A DNA stretch of 6,123 nucleotides from Microcaldota archaeon (GCA_021805625.1 JAJZEU010000040.1:1-6123), one strand, 5' to 3'; shown: positions 1 to 5,481, numbered from the stretch's first letter. Program-made: numbers and translations. The notes: generated by a model from the sequence alone, not told the origin.

Positions 1-2
1 GG

Positions 3-188
3 GACAGCATCTCTTTTGGGATGTTTGTCCGCATATCAAACGACGAGTGCTGGCTGAATTATAGGGGCAAGCAGCTTCTTGCCGGCAAGCCCCGATTGCT
101 GCTGGAAGAAAAAGTGAAGGCTCTGGATAAGATGTTGCAGATCGGAGAGCAGGCTCTGAACGCTCCATTTTTGCTGCGCCGCAAATAA
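3..188 (+). CDS. C-terminal end of an unidentified protein (5' end outside window)
   Basis: An open frame runs from the left edge (first full codon at 3) to a TAA at 186-188, giving the last 61 residues of a protein whose start is outside the window. The other + frame beginning at base 1 stops early (TGA within the first 60 bases). The tail has an aromatic/charged stretch (FGMFVRISNDECWLNYRG) followed by a Leu/Lys/Glu-rich probable helix and a basic end (LLRRK). There is no membrane segment or recognisable catalytic motif, and I do not recognise the family. The gene runs toward the minus strand tRNA-Ile, whose 3' end lies 20 bases further on. That the frame is coding is inferred from its openness and sensible composition; the fragment is too short to be certain. 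Confidence 0.6.
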   Translation, partial: DSISFGMFVRISNDECWLNYRGKQLLAGKPRLLLEEKVKALDKMLQIGEQALNAPFLLRRK

Positions 189-208
189 ATTTCTGGCCTA
201 TAGGTGGA

Positions 209-316
209 TGGGCCCGCGGAGATTTGAACTCCGGACCTCTCGATTTCTGTTTGATTAAACTTTCCGGGGAAAGCTTATATCAGTCGAGCGCTCCAACCAT
301 GCTAAGCTACGGGCCC
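209..316 (-). tRNA. trnI-GAU: tRNA-Ile(GAU) with a 33-nt intron after position 37
   Basis: On the minus strand a full cloverleaf can be drawn: 7-bp acceptor stem GGGCCCG/CGGGCCC, D arm, anticodon stem CTCGA/TCGAG, and T arm CGGAG-TTCAAAT-CTCCG, with discriminator A at base 209. After splicing the anticodon loop is CTGATAA, so the anticodon is GAU, reading Ile codons AUC and AUU. The exons are 316-278 and 244-209, giving a 75-nt mature tRNA. The intron sits between positions 37 and 38, the canonical archaeal site. CCA is not encoded directly: one T separates the discriminator from a chance CCA. The gene has its own TATA box upstream and needs splicing by the archaeal splicing endonuclease and ligation by RtcB, for which archease (encoded at 5505-5945) is the known cofactor. 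Confidence 0.95.
245..277 (-). other. Intron of tRNA-Ile, bulge-helix-bulge type
   Basis: This 33-nt segment interrupts the anticodon loop after nucleotide 37. Within it AAGCTTTC (276-269) pairs with GAAAGTTT (264-257) as an 8-bp stem, including one G-T pair, closed by the loop CCCG. The loop bases CTG (283-281) can pair with CAG in the intron (249-247), leaving a 3-nt bulge AAA (246-244) next to the anticodon stem. This is the layout cut by archaeal tRNA splicing endonuclease. The central helix is short (3 bp plus a mismatch), or alternatively TGAT/ATCA, so the motif is somewhat relaxed. The exact cut sites are inferred from the requirement for a normal 7-nt anticodon loop. Confidence 0.88.
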
Positions 317-342
317 TGTGCACAGATATTTATCTTTTGCTG

Positions 343-354
343 AGATATTTATAG
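343..354 (-). promoter_or_regulatory. TATA box of tRNA-Ile
   Basis: On the minus strand the sequence CTATAAATATCT lies about 27-38 bases before the first base of the tRNA, the usual place for an archaeal TBP site serving a tRNA gene. The core TATAAATA occupies 346-353. A second copy of the 10-mer ATAAATATCT occurs nearer the gene at 324-333. Confidence 0.65.
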
Positions 355-398
355 ATATTGCCCAATCGTTCAGAGCGTTCGGGAACTGATTGCTTCCT

Positions 399-417
399 AT
401 TGTTTTGAATAAACAAT
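399..417. promoter_or_regulatory. Perfect 7-bp palindrome before the metal-transporter gene (possible operator)
   Basis: ATTGTTT (399-405) and AAACAAT (411-417) are exact reverse complements separated by five bases. The site ends 27 bases before the GTG start at 444 and covers the only AT-rich stretch (TTTTGAATAAAC) that could be that gene's TATA element. A protein bound here would block the promoter, as metal-dependent repressors do at many transporter genes. No regulator is encoded in the window, so the role is inferred from position and symmetry only. A shorter palindrome, GTTC-GG-GAAC, lies at 377-386. Confidence 0.4.
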
Positions 418-443
418 CGAAACGGAATCCAGTCTGAGAGTGC

Positions 444-1466
444 GTGGTCGGTTATTTGGGCGGCAAGCCTGCGAACTGGGGCGCCATAGCGGCAATTATC
501 GTAGCGGTATTGCTGGTTGCTGCCGCGCTCTACTACCTAATCACACAGGTTGGACTATCCAACATACTGAATCCCCAAAAGAACCTCACAATTACCGTGA
601 TGCTGCTGATATCCCTGATACTGGGTTTCCTGCACGGCGCCACCCCAGACGAACATACATGGCCCATAACCTTCAGCTACGCGATAGGCAGCTACGGTAC
701 GAAGGGCGGCATGAAGGCAGGATTCTCATTCTCGCTGGGATTCACCATACAAAGGGCCTTCCTCACAACCCTGGGCTATCTAGGCCTGGCTGCATTCTAC
801 CTCAAGTACAACCTTGATGGTCCTGTATACGTAATTGTCGGGATTGTGATGGCGGCCGTGGGCATGTACATGCTCAACAAAAAGATAGACCTTCATATTC
901 CGTTCGATGCACTGTTCAAAAGCGAGCACCATACCCACAAGGCAGAAAGGATGCCCATGCACGATGTCAAACCGAAAGTGGCGATTGTGCACGGGCTCAT
1001 AGCCGGTTTTGGCTTCGGGGCATACGCAACCATAATTACCTTTATCATAGCACCGCAGATGCCTAGCCTACTTTTTGCGCCTCTTCCCGGGGTGCTGTTT
1101 GGGATAGGGACTATGATAATGCAGATAATAACCGGCGCGCTCTTTGCGAATCTTGCCAGAATCAAGAAGCTGAGCGAGAAACAGATTAAGTACATCGGCA
1201 GGAAGACCGCCGGCAGGACTCTTTGGTATGGGGGCATAGCCTTCGCGGTAATAGGGGCTTTTGTAATCGCATTCCCATCCATAAGCAGCTTTGCGATAAG
1301 TACTGGCAATCCGATACCTAATCTCGACACCATAGATATTGCGACTATACTTGTGCTGTTCGTTGTCGGTGTTATAGGAATTGGGAGCATGGTGTTGGTA
1401 ATTAGGGATGTGCTGAGGAAAAGCAGACACCTTCGCGAAACGCCGAAATCCAAAGTGCGCAGCTAA
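444..1466 (+). CDS. NicO/UreH-like multi-pass membrane transporter, probably for nickel/cobalt or another divalent metal
   Basis: A 340-residue integral membrane protein with about seven or eight hydrophobic segments (roughly 13-35, 48-66, 94-118, 128-145, 180-203, 210-233, 262-285, 298-320). Segment 2 ends in LGFLHGATPDEHTWP (His64, Asp69, His71), which resembles the His-x4-Asp-His metal signature of NiCoT and the HxxxPDH of NicO/RcnA/UreH proteins, but with one extra residue before the last His. A second HGLIAGFGFG (His183) opens the other half, suggesting the usual two-half architecture. Between the halves lies a soluble, His-rich loop (His162, 163, 165, 173), also typical of RcnA-like metal transporters. 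The GTG at 444 is chosen because an in-frame TGA lies at 435-437 and the next in-frame ATG is at residue 53, inside segment 2. No strong ribosome-binding site is visible, so the mRNA may be leaderless. The family call is moderate and the metal and transport direction are unknown. Confidence 0.7.
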   Translation: MVGYLGGKPANWGAIAAIIVAVLLVAAALYYLITQVGLSNILNPQKNLTITVMLLISLILGFLHGATPDEHTWPITFSYAIGSYGTKGGMKAGFSFSLGFTIQRAFLTTLGYLGLAAFYLKYNLDGPVYVIVGIVMAAVGMYMLNKKIDLHIPFDALFKSEHHTHKAERMPMHDVKPKVAIVHGLIAGFGFGAYATIITFIIAPQMPSLLFAPLPGVLFGIGTMIMQIITGALFANLARIKKLSEKQIKYIGRKTAGRTLWYGGIAFAVIGAFVIAFPSISSFAISTGNPIPNLDTIDIATILVLFVVGVIGIGSMVLVIRDVLRKSRHLRETPKSKVRS

Positions 1467-1467
1467 A

Positions 1468-2034
1468 CTAAAAGCCCGCAAGCCTGGCGAATTTCCTTAT
1501 GTCTGATACGAACATCTCCTTTGTTCTGGTGGATCTCAGCGCAGCAGCGGGATGGAAGGTTATAAAGTAGACTGTACTGCCTTTCTTCACAATCCTCCCG
1601 TGCTCTTCCCTTACCTTAAATCTGCCAAGGACCGATGACAAAGCGACATTTCCAAGAAGCATGACAAATCTCGGCTTTATGATTCCAATCTGTCTGAAAA
1701 TGAATGGCTTGCACAGTTCTATCTCCTCCCTGCTTGGCATCCTGTTCCTCGGAGGGAAGAACTGCACAACGCTTGTTATGTAAATGCTTCTTCTGTCGAT
1801 TCCATTTCCTGAAAGAGCTTCAGTGAGGAGCTTTCCGCTTCTCCCTACGAACGGCGATCTCTGCACGTCTTCGTTTGCTCCCGGAGCCTGTCCTATAAGC
1901 ATAAGCTTTGCATCAGCAGGGCCTCTTCCTGCTACAAAGTTCTTGCTCAGCTTCCAGCTAGAATGCATGGAAGGCAGCCCTGCATATTCGGAGTTGAGCT
2001 TCCTGAGCTCTTCAAGTTTGCCATGCCCGTTCAA
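1468..2034 (-). CDS. Uracil-DNA glycosylase, family-4-like, with iron-sulfur cysteines mostly missing
   Basis: A 188-residue DNA repair enzyme expected to remove uracil from DNA. Motifs in order: GQAPGANEDVQRSPFVGRSG (48-67; family 4 usually has GEAPG), TSVVQFFPPRNRMPSREE (87-104; usually T-N-V-V-K-C-R-P-P-x-N-R), and HPAAAL (161-166), the DNA-intercalating/active-site motif. The length is normal for the family. Family 4 enzymes hold a 4Fe-4S cluster with four cysteines: an N-terminal CxxC, one in the KCRPP motif and one about 15 residues later. Here only the last (Cys108) is present; the N-terminal pair is absent and the KCRPP Cys is Phe92 or Phe93. Substitutions Glu to Gln49 and Asn to Ser88 also fall in active-site motifs, so substrate range or activity may differ. 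The TTG start at 2034 overlaps the upstream stop as TTGA and is preceded by GGTGA (2043-2039), a good Shine-Dalgarno match; the first in-frame ATG is at residue 23. Probably co-translated with the sortase gene. Confidence 0.85.
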   Translation of the reverse strand: MNGHGKLEELRKLNSEYAGLPSMHSSWKLSKNFVAGRGPADAKLMLIGQAPGANEDVQRSPFVGRSGKLLTEALSGNGIDRRSIYITSVVQFFPPRNRMPSREEIELCKPFIFRQIGIIKPRFVMLLGNVALSSVLGRFKVREEHGRIVKKGSTVYFITFHPAAALRSTRTKEMFVSDIRKFARLAGF

Positions 2035-3551
2035 GAAGTCACCAAGTGCTCAGATACGCAGTAAGCATTGTATAGCTGCTGGTTTTTTGCGATGCTTGGA
2101 ATATTGTAGAGATAGTAATAGGCGTCGCTGTATTTGCAGTAGGCATTGCCAGCGCTGCCTGGTATTACCACATATACATTACCAAGCGCCATGGAATCGT
2201 TTGCCAGGGCAACAGGCACAGATGTATGCGCTACAAGGAATGTGGTCCCATTCGATATTATGCTGAACATGTTGTATACCGAGCCGTCGGGAGCCATGAA
2301 ATTCTGCTTTCCTGCCAGGGTGCTGTTAGTGAGGAAGTCCTTGATAAGAGACGTATTTGATGGCACAATCGCCATCACTACAGGGTTTGTGCTGTTGTAT
2401 GTTGCATTCGATATCAGCATTATGACTGGGCTTCCTGCATTTCCCACTATCTCCTCCACCCTGGTGCCATTGGTCCCTATGCTGTTCATGCTTGCATAGA
2501 GATAGTCTGCAATCGCCGGGCTGTTAGCATTGAACGGAACCACATTTTCGAAGTTTACTGGTGATATTATGGCTGCAGTAGTGTAGTTGTATGTGAGATA
2601 GAAGTATGCGAGGCTCATCAGCAGCACAAGCGCCACAGCAGCATAAGCTTTCTTCTCCCCTTTCCAGCCAAGCCTCTCTTTAAGTTTGGGCTTGCTTCCA
2701 GCCGGGAATCGCAGGCCATATACGCCGATGAGAAGCATCATCGCTATTATTGCTATGTAGAAGAGGAGCACGCCTGCAAAGGAATGGATGAACGAGACAG
2801 TTGCCTGCGGTCCGTAAGCAAGCCACACCCCTCCTATGCTTGCCATCCTTATTATGTTCAGCAGAAGCAGAAGTGCGAATCCGCTCGCAATCCAGTACGC
2901 CTTCCTCAATCCATTCCCATCATAAAGGTAGGCTATCGGAACAAGGAACATTACCACAGCTATCAGTACCCCTATGCCTGCGCATGCTTCCCCTATGCCT
3001 ATGGATGTGCTTCCGAAGGCTATGAACGTGGGCTGCACGTAGCGCACAGCCTGCCCAAACAGCCTAAGCACATGGAACACCAGCACGGTGTTGGCAGATG
3101 CGAACACCGCATTCAATTTGAATGCAAAGGAGAGTATGGCCGGAGAGGCGAATATCGAGTAGAGCAGCAGTGCCCTGAACTTCGCAATGCTTTCCGTGCC
3201 GAACAGTATAGAAATGTATGCGATAAGCAGCAGAGGCATCAAGAGAAGGTCGATTCGGAAGCTTAGGAATTCATAATAAAAGACATACCTGAGATAAGCG
3301 GTAAGGGCTATGAAAGCGGCGAACGCGGCTATGCCTGTAGCAATCCCCCTTGTACTTGCCTTCATCCTTATGTCTGACTTCATGTAGAAGAGCGCGAACA
3401 ACGGCATCATGAGCACTGGCACGACTATGTAAGTGCTTGGATCCGTGTCAAGTACTGAAAGAGGCATGGAGGCAAGCTGGTTTAGCACGCTGATGGCAAT
3501 GGCAACGGCAAGTGCTATTACCCCCGCTATCTTCCAGGATTTTGCGTGCAT
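2031..3551 (-). CDS. Archaeosortase/exosortase-family membrane transpeptidase with long sequon-rich external tail
   Basis: A 506-residue polytopic protein. About nine or ten hydrophobic segments span residues 8-320. The catalytic triad of the exosortase/archaeosortase family appears in the right order and setting: Cys190 in GEACAGIG, Arg235 in LLNIIR at the end of the next helix, and His256 in FIHSFAG at the start of the following one. Such enzymes cut C-terminal sorting tails from surface proteins and join them to a lipid or glycan carrier. After a basic loop (287-301) and a last membrane segment (302-321) comes a tail of about 185 residues, probably outside the cell. It has eight N-x-S/T sequons (Asn322, 361, 382, 386, 399, 409, 434, 451) and two cysteines (472, 498) that could form a disulfide. 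I do not recognise this tail domain. The ATG at 3551 is the first usable start. The gene overlaps the glycosylase start by four bases. No substrate gene with a sorting tail is visible here. Confidence 0.85.
   Translation of the reverse strand: MHAKSWKIAGVIALAVAIAISVLNQLASMPLSVLDTDPSTYIVVPVLMMPLFALFYMKSDIRMKASTRGIATGIAAFAAFIALTAYLRYVFYYEFLSFRIDLLLMPLLLIAYISILFGTESIAKFRALLLYSIFASPAILSFAFKLNAVFASANTVLVFHVLRLFGQAVRYVQPTFIAFGSTSIGIGEACAGIGVLIAVVMFLVPIAYLYDGNGLRKAYWIASGFALLLLLNIIRMASIGGVWLAYGPQATVSFIHSFAGVLLFYIAIIAMMLLIGVYGLRFPAGSKPKLKERLGWKGEKKAYAAVALVLLMSLAYFYLTYNYTTAAIISPVNFENVVPFNANSPAIADYLYASMNSIGTNGTRVEEIVGNAGSPVIMLISNATYNSTNPVVMAIVPSNTSLIKDFLTNSTLAGKQNFMAPDGSVYNMFSIISNGTTFLVAHTSVPVALANDSMALGNVYVVIPGSAGNAYCKYSDAYYYLYNIPSIAKNQQLYNAYCVSEHLVTS
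2039..2043 (-). promoter_or_regulatory. Ribosome-binding site fixing the TTG start of the glycosylase gene
   Basis: On the minus strand GGTGA lies four bases before the TTG at 2034-2032 and matches the archaeal anti-Shine-Dalgarno complement GGAGGTGA. It lies inside the last codons of the sortase gene and supports the non-ATG start and translational coupling. Confidence 0.6.
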
Positions 3552-3639
3552 ATAATCCCTGCGTCCTCGGTCGAAATGGGCGTCATCAAATCTCAGCAGT
3601 TACTCTGATCGTCACAGGACAGATAGATATCCCCTTTGC

Positions 3640-3648
3640 TATTTAAAA
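3640..3648 (-). promoter_or_regulatory. Probable TATA box of the sortase-glycosylase operon
   Basis: On the minus strand TTTTAAATA lies about 90 bases before the sortase ATG. It would give a leader of roughly 60 bases. It is the best AT-rich candidate upstream of the gene, and no other promoter-like site lies nearer. The role is inferred from sequence and position only. Confidence 0.45.
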
Positions 3649-3653
3649 CCTTA

Positions 3654-3675
3654 ACTCCCCAATTTTTTAGGGAGT
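3654..3675. repeat. Perfect 6-bp inverted repeat upstream of the sortase promoter
   Basis: ACTCCC (3654-3659) and GGGAGT (3670-3675) are exact reverse complements flanking ten bases that include a run of six T. The site lies just upstream of the candidate sortase TATA box (3640-3648) and outside the insertion sequence. It could be an operator for the sortase operon or part of the original archease promoter before the element inserted. No protein partner can be named. Confidence 0.4.
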
Positions 3676-3719
3676 ATATCAAGACCCAACTTATCATTTA
3701 ACTCTGCATAGCGAGAAAT

Positions 3720-3740
3720 CCTACATCATTTATGGGTGGG
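3720..3740 (+). repeat. Left-end hairpin of the IS605 element
   Basis: CCTAC (3720-3724) pairs with GTGGG (3736-3740), with one U-G pair. After a bulged A, TCA pairs with TGG around a TTTA loop (3729-3732). The layout (5 bp, one bulged base on the 5' side, 3 bp, TTTA loop) is identical to the right-end hairpin, and both are followed by AGG. TnpA binds such subterminal hairpins and uses bases at their foot to find the cleavage sites. Confidence 0.7.
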
Positions 3741-3769
3741 AGGTGGGATGAGAGCGAGAGTGAAAGTAA

Positions 3770-3777
3770 TATATAAG
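3770..3777 (+). promoter_or_regulatory. Probable TATA box for tnpA
   Basis: TATATAAG lies 19-26 bases before the ATG at 3796 and 28-35 before an in-frame ATG at 3805. This spacing would give a leaderless or nearly leaderless mRNA. A second TATATAAT occurs at 3786-3793, too close to serve either start. Confidence 0.45.
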
Positions 3778-3795
3778 TAGTGGTGTATATAATGT

Positions 3796-4203
3796 ATGAA
3801 TATTATGCCTCACGGATACAATTCTTCGGAGACTTCGGTTCATTTTATGGGCTACCACTTTGTATGGTGTCCGAAATACGGGAGGAAAATACTGGTCGGA
3901 CGAGTGGCGACAAGATTGCGAGAATGTATAAAACAGAAGGCAGATGATATGGATTGCAGGATAATCTCAATGGAAGTAATGCCAGACCATGTGCATTTAT
4001 TCATAGAAGGCAATCCGATTCTAACGCCTAATAAAATAATAGGAGAGATAAAAGGATATTCATCGCATCAACTCCGCAAGGAGTTCAAAGACCTAAAGAC
4101 AAGACTGCCTACATTATGGTCAAGAAGCTATTTTGTTTCAACACATGGGCATATATCAGACAAGACAATAGAGGAATATATTGCAGAACAAAAGGGAATG
4201 TAA
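3796..4203 (+). CDS. tnpA: IS200/IS605 TnpA transposase (HUH, single catalytic Tyr)
   Basis: A 135-residue DNA strand transferase of normal length for the family. It cuts and rejoins single-stranded element ends through a covalent 5'-phosphotyrosine. Visible landmarks: the N-terminal strand HFMGYHFVWCPKYGRK (16-31), EVMPDHVHLFIE (60-71) with the metal-binding HUH pair His65 and His67, WSRSYFVST (108-116), and Tyr128 in EEYIAEQ (126-132), the nucleophile position in the C-terminal helix. All expected residues are present. ATG 3796 is the first start; ATG 3805 (Met4) is an alternative and both keep the whole domain. The stop TAA (4201-4203) shares its last A with the tnpB ATG, so translation is probably coupled. 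Confidence 0.95.
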   Translation: MNIMPHGYNSSETSVHFMGYHFVWCPKYGRKILVGRVATRLRECIKQKADDMDCRIISMEVMPDHVHLFIEGNPILTPNKIIGEIKGYSSHQLRKEFKDLKTRLPTLWSRSYFVSTHGHISDKTIEEYIAEQKGM

Positions 4204-5438
4204 TGGAACTGACAAGGGCATACAAATTCAGGATCTACCCCGACGCAAAGAGGCAGAAGGAGATAGACGAAAGACTAATCCTTGCCCAACAGTTCTATAA
4301 CAAAATCCTTGAGAAAGCAATTGCATCCTACCAGAACAGAAAGACAAAAGTTTCAATGGCACAATTCAACAGGTTCGTAAAGGAAATAATCCAAGAGGAC
4401 AAGAAATACCTAAAGTTATATTCGCAGACAAGATGCGAGATAGAGTATAGGATTCTGAAGGCGTACCAAAGCTTCTTCAGAAGAATCAAGGAGGGAAACA
4501 GGAAGGCAGGCTTCCCAAGATTCAAATCAAGGGACAGATACAAATCAATAACATATCCGCAGGACAACGGTTCTTTTTCAATAAATAAGGGCAGGCTACG
4601 GGTTTCAAGGATAGGAACAATGAGGATAGAATTGCATAGGAAAATAGAAGGCAAAATCAAGACGCTTGCAATAAAAAGGGAAGGAAGGGATTATTACGCA
4701 GTCTTCACTGCCGAACAGACAATAAAACCGAAGGAAGTAATCGACGCAAATCCTGTCGGCATAGACATGGGACTAAACAATTTCATTGCTCTGTCAGACG
4801 GCAAGACAATGCAGAAACCAAAGTTCTTCAAACAAAAGGAGAAGAGAATCGCAAGATGGCAAAGGATAGTCGCAAGAAGGGACAAAAGTTCAAAGAGAAG
4901 GCAGATGGCAAAGGAAAAACTGCAAAAGGAATGGAACGATGTAACTAATCAATCCAACGACTTCGCACACAAGTTATCAAATAAACTCATAAATTCAGGA
5001 TACACATCATTTGCAGTAGAGAAACTAAACATACGAAATATGGTAAAGAACCATAATCTTGCTCAATCAATCTATAATGCTTCATGGAATAGATTCATCA
5101 ATATGCTCTCATACAAGGCTGAAAGCGCTGGTTTGAGAATCATACAAGTAGACCCAAGAGACACGACGCAGGAATGCAGCAGCTGCCACAACATAAAACA
5201 GGGAGAGGAAAGACTGACCCTGAATGAGAGGATATACCACTGCAATATCTGCGGTCTCATTATCGACAGGGACATAAACGCATCAATAAACATATTGCAC
5301 AGGGCAACTACCCTTGGACAGAGGGAAAGACACGCTCAGGGAGAGAACCGCCAATACATTCCAACAGGGAATGCAAACGGGCTCGGCGAACTGAGAACCG
5401 ATAAAACACATCCTTTGCAGGATGCGACGATTGCATGA
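4203..5438 (+). CDS. tnpB: TnpB RNA-guided nuclease of the IS605 element
   Basis: A 411-residue TnpB, the ancestor group of Cas12. Members studied cut DNA next to a short motif when guided by an RNA made from the element's right end, which helps keep the element in its site. Seen here: the N-terminal MELTRAYKFRIYP typical of TnpB, RuvC-I Asp188 in GIDMGLNNF, RuvC-II Glu273 in FAVEKLNIRNM, a four-cysteine zinc finger (Cys325, 328, 347, 350), and RuvC-III Asp357 in DRDINASINI. All catalytic and zinc residues are intact and the length is full. The frame is open for 29 codons before the ATG, but that part overlaps tnpA and lacks TnpB similarity; ATG 4203 fits the family start and overlaps the tnpA stop by one base. 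The last 45 codons also carry hairpins that probably belong to the guide RNA. Confidence 0.95.
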   Translation: MELTRAYKFRIYPDAKRQKEIDERLILAQQFYNKILEKAIASYQNRKTKVSMAQFNRFVKEIIQEDKKYLKLYSQTRCEIEYRILKAYQSFFRRIKEGNRKAGFPRFKSRDRYKSITYPQDNGSFSINKGRLRVSRIGTMRIELHRKIEGKIKTLAIKREGRDYYAVFTAEQTIKPKEVIDANPVGIDMGLNNFIALSDGKTMQKPKFFKQKEKRIARWQRIVARRDKSSKRRQMAKEKLQKEWNDVTNQSNDFAHKLSNKLINSGYTSFAVEKLNIRNMVKNHNLAQSIYNASWNRFINMLSYKAESAGLRIIQVDPRDTTQECSSCHNIKQGEERLTLNERIYHCNICGLIIDRDINASINILHRATTLGQRERHAQGENRQYIPTGNANGLGELRTDKTHPLQDATIA

Positions 5439-5481
5439 ATGCAGAGGAAGCCCACGCCGTTTACGGGTGGGAGGATGTCAC
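5350..5481 (+). ncRNA. Candidate omega (guide) RNA scaffold at the 3' end of tnpB and the right end
   Basis: In characterised TnpB systems the guide RNA scaffold overlaps the end of tnpB and runs to the right tip of the element, with the guide coming from the flank. Here three strong hairpins follow one another: CATTCC/GGAATG with a 5-nt loop (5357-5373), CATCC/GGATG with a 6-nt loop (5409-5424), and the terminal right-end hairpin (5451-5471). The first two lie inside coding sequence. The guide would begin at about 5482. The 5' limit given is arbitrary, and existence is inferred from family knowledge plus the structures seen. Confidence 0.5.
5451..5471 (+). repeat. Right-end hairpin of the IS605 element
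   Basis: CCCAC (5451-5455) pairs with GTGGG (5467-5471). After a bulged G, CCG pairs with CGG around a TTTA loop (5460-5463). It is the GC-richer twin of the left-end hairpin, and AGGATGTCAC follows to the presumed tip. Confidence 0.75.

Larger units (their letters stand above)
3703..5481 (+). mobile_element. IS200/IS605-family insertion sequence with tnpA and tnpB
   Basis: The element carries an intact Y1 transposase and an intact TnpB on the same strand, bounded by related hairpins at 3720-3740 and 5451-5471. Members of this family move as single strands through a peel-and-paste route. They insert 3' of a short tetra- or pentanucleotide, have no terminal inverted repeats and make no target duplication. 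Accordingly none is seen here. The left limit is uncertain by about 15 bases; I placed it after TTTAAC, which lies the expected short distance before the left hairpin. The right limit is set after GTCAC, ten bases beyond the right hairpin. The coding strand is visibly A-rich compared with the flanking genes, fitting acquisition by transfer. Nothing visible is broken, so it may be active. Confidence 0.85.

Noticed and set aside
201..208. Encoded 3' CCA for tRNA-Ile, and likewise for tRNA-Cys at 5948-5950
   Set aside because: In both genes the CCA is displaced by one or two bases from the discriminator, so it is not the tRNA end and is probably chance.
440..817. Open frame starting with GTG at 440 on the + strand
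   Set aside because: It is out of frame with the membrane protein at 444, has an unlikely Arg/His/Pro-rich composition, and ends inside that gene.
893..1481. Long open frames on the minus strand opposite the transporter gene (893-1453 and 1068-1481)
   Set aside because: They mirror the hydrophobic codons of the + strand gene, have no recognisable domain, and lie fully inside a well-supported coding region.
2784..3266. Open frames on the + strand inside the sortase gene (2784-3266, 2801-3025, 2146-2499)
   Set aside because: They are antisense to the sortase, whose catalytic motifs make the minus strand reading certain; their products show no domain.
3720..3740. CRISPR-like repeat, suggested by the similar GTGGGAGG units at 3736 and 5467
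   Set aside because: There are only two copies 1.7 kb apart, one at each end of an IS605 element, so they are element ends rather than an array.
4116..4202. Upstream extension of tnpB by 29 codons
   Set aside because: The stretch overlaps the end of tnpA in another frame and is unlike TnpB N-termini; the ATG at 4203 begins the typical TnpB start and overlaps the tnpA stop.
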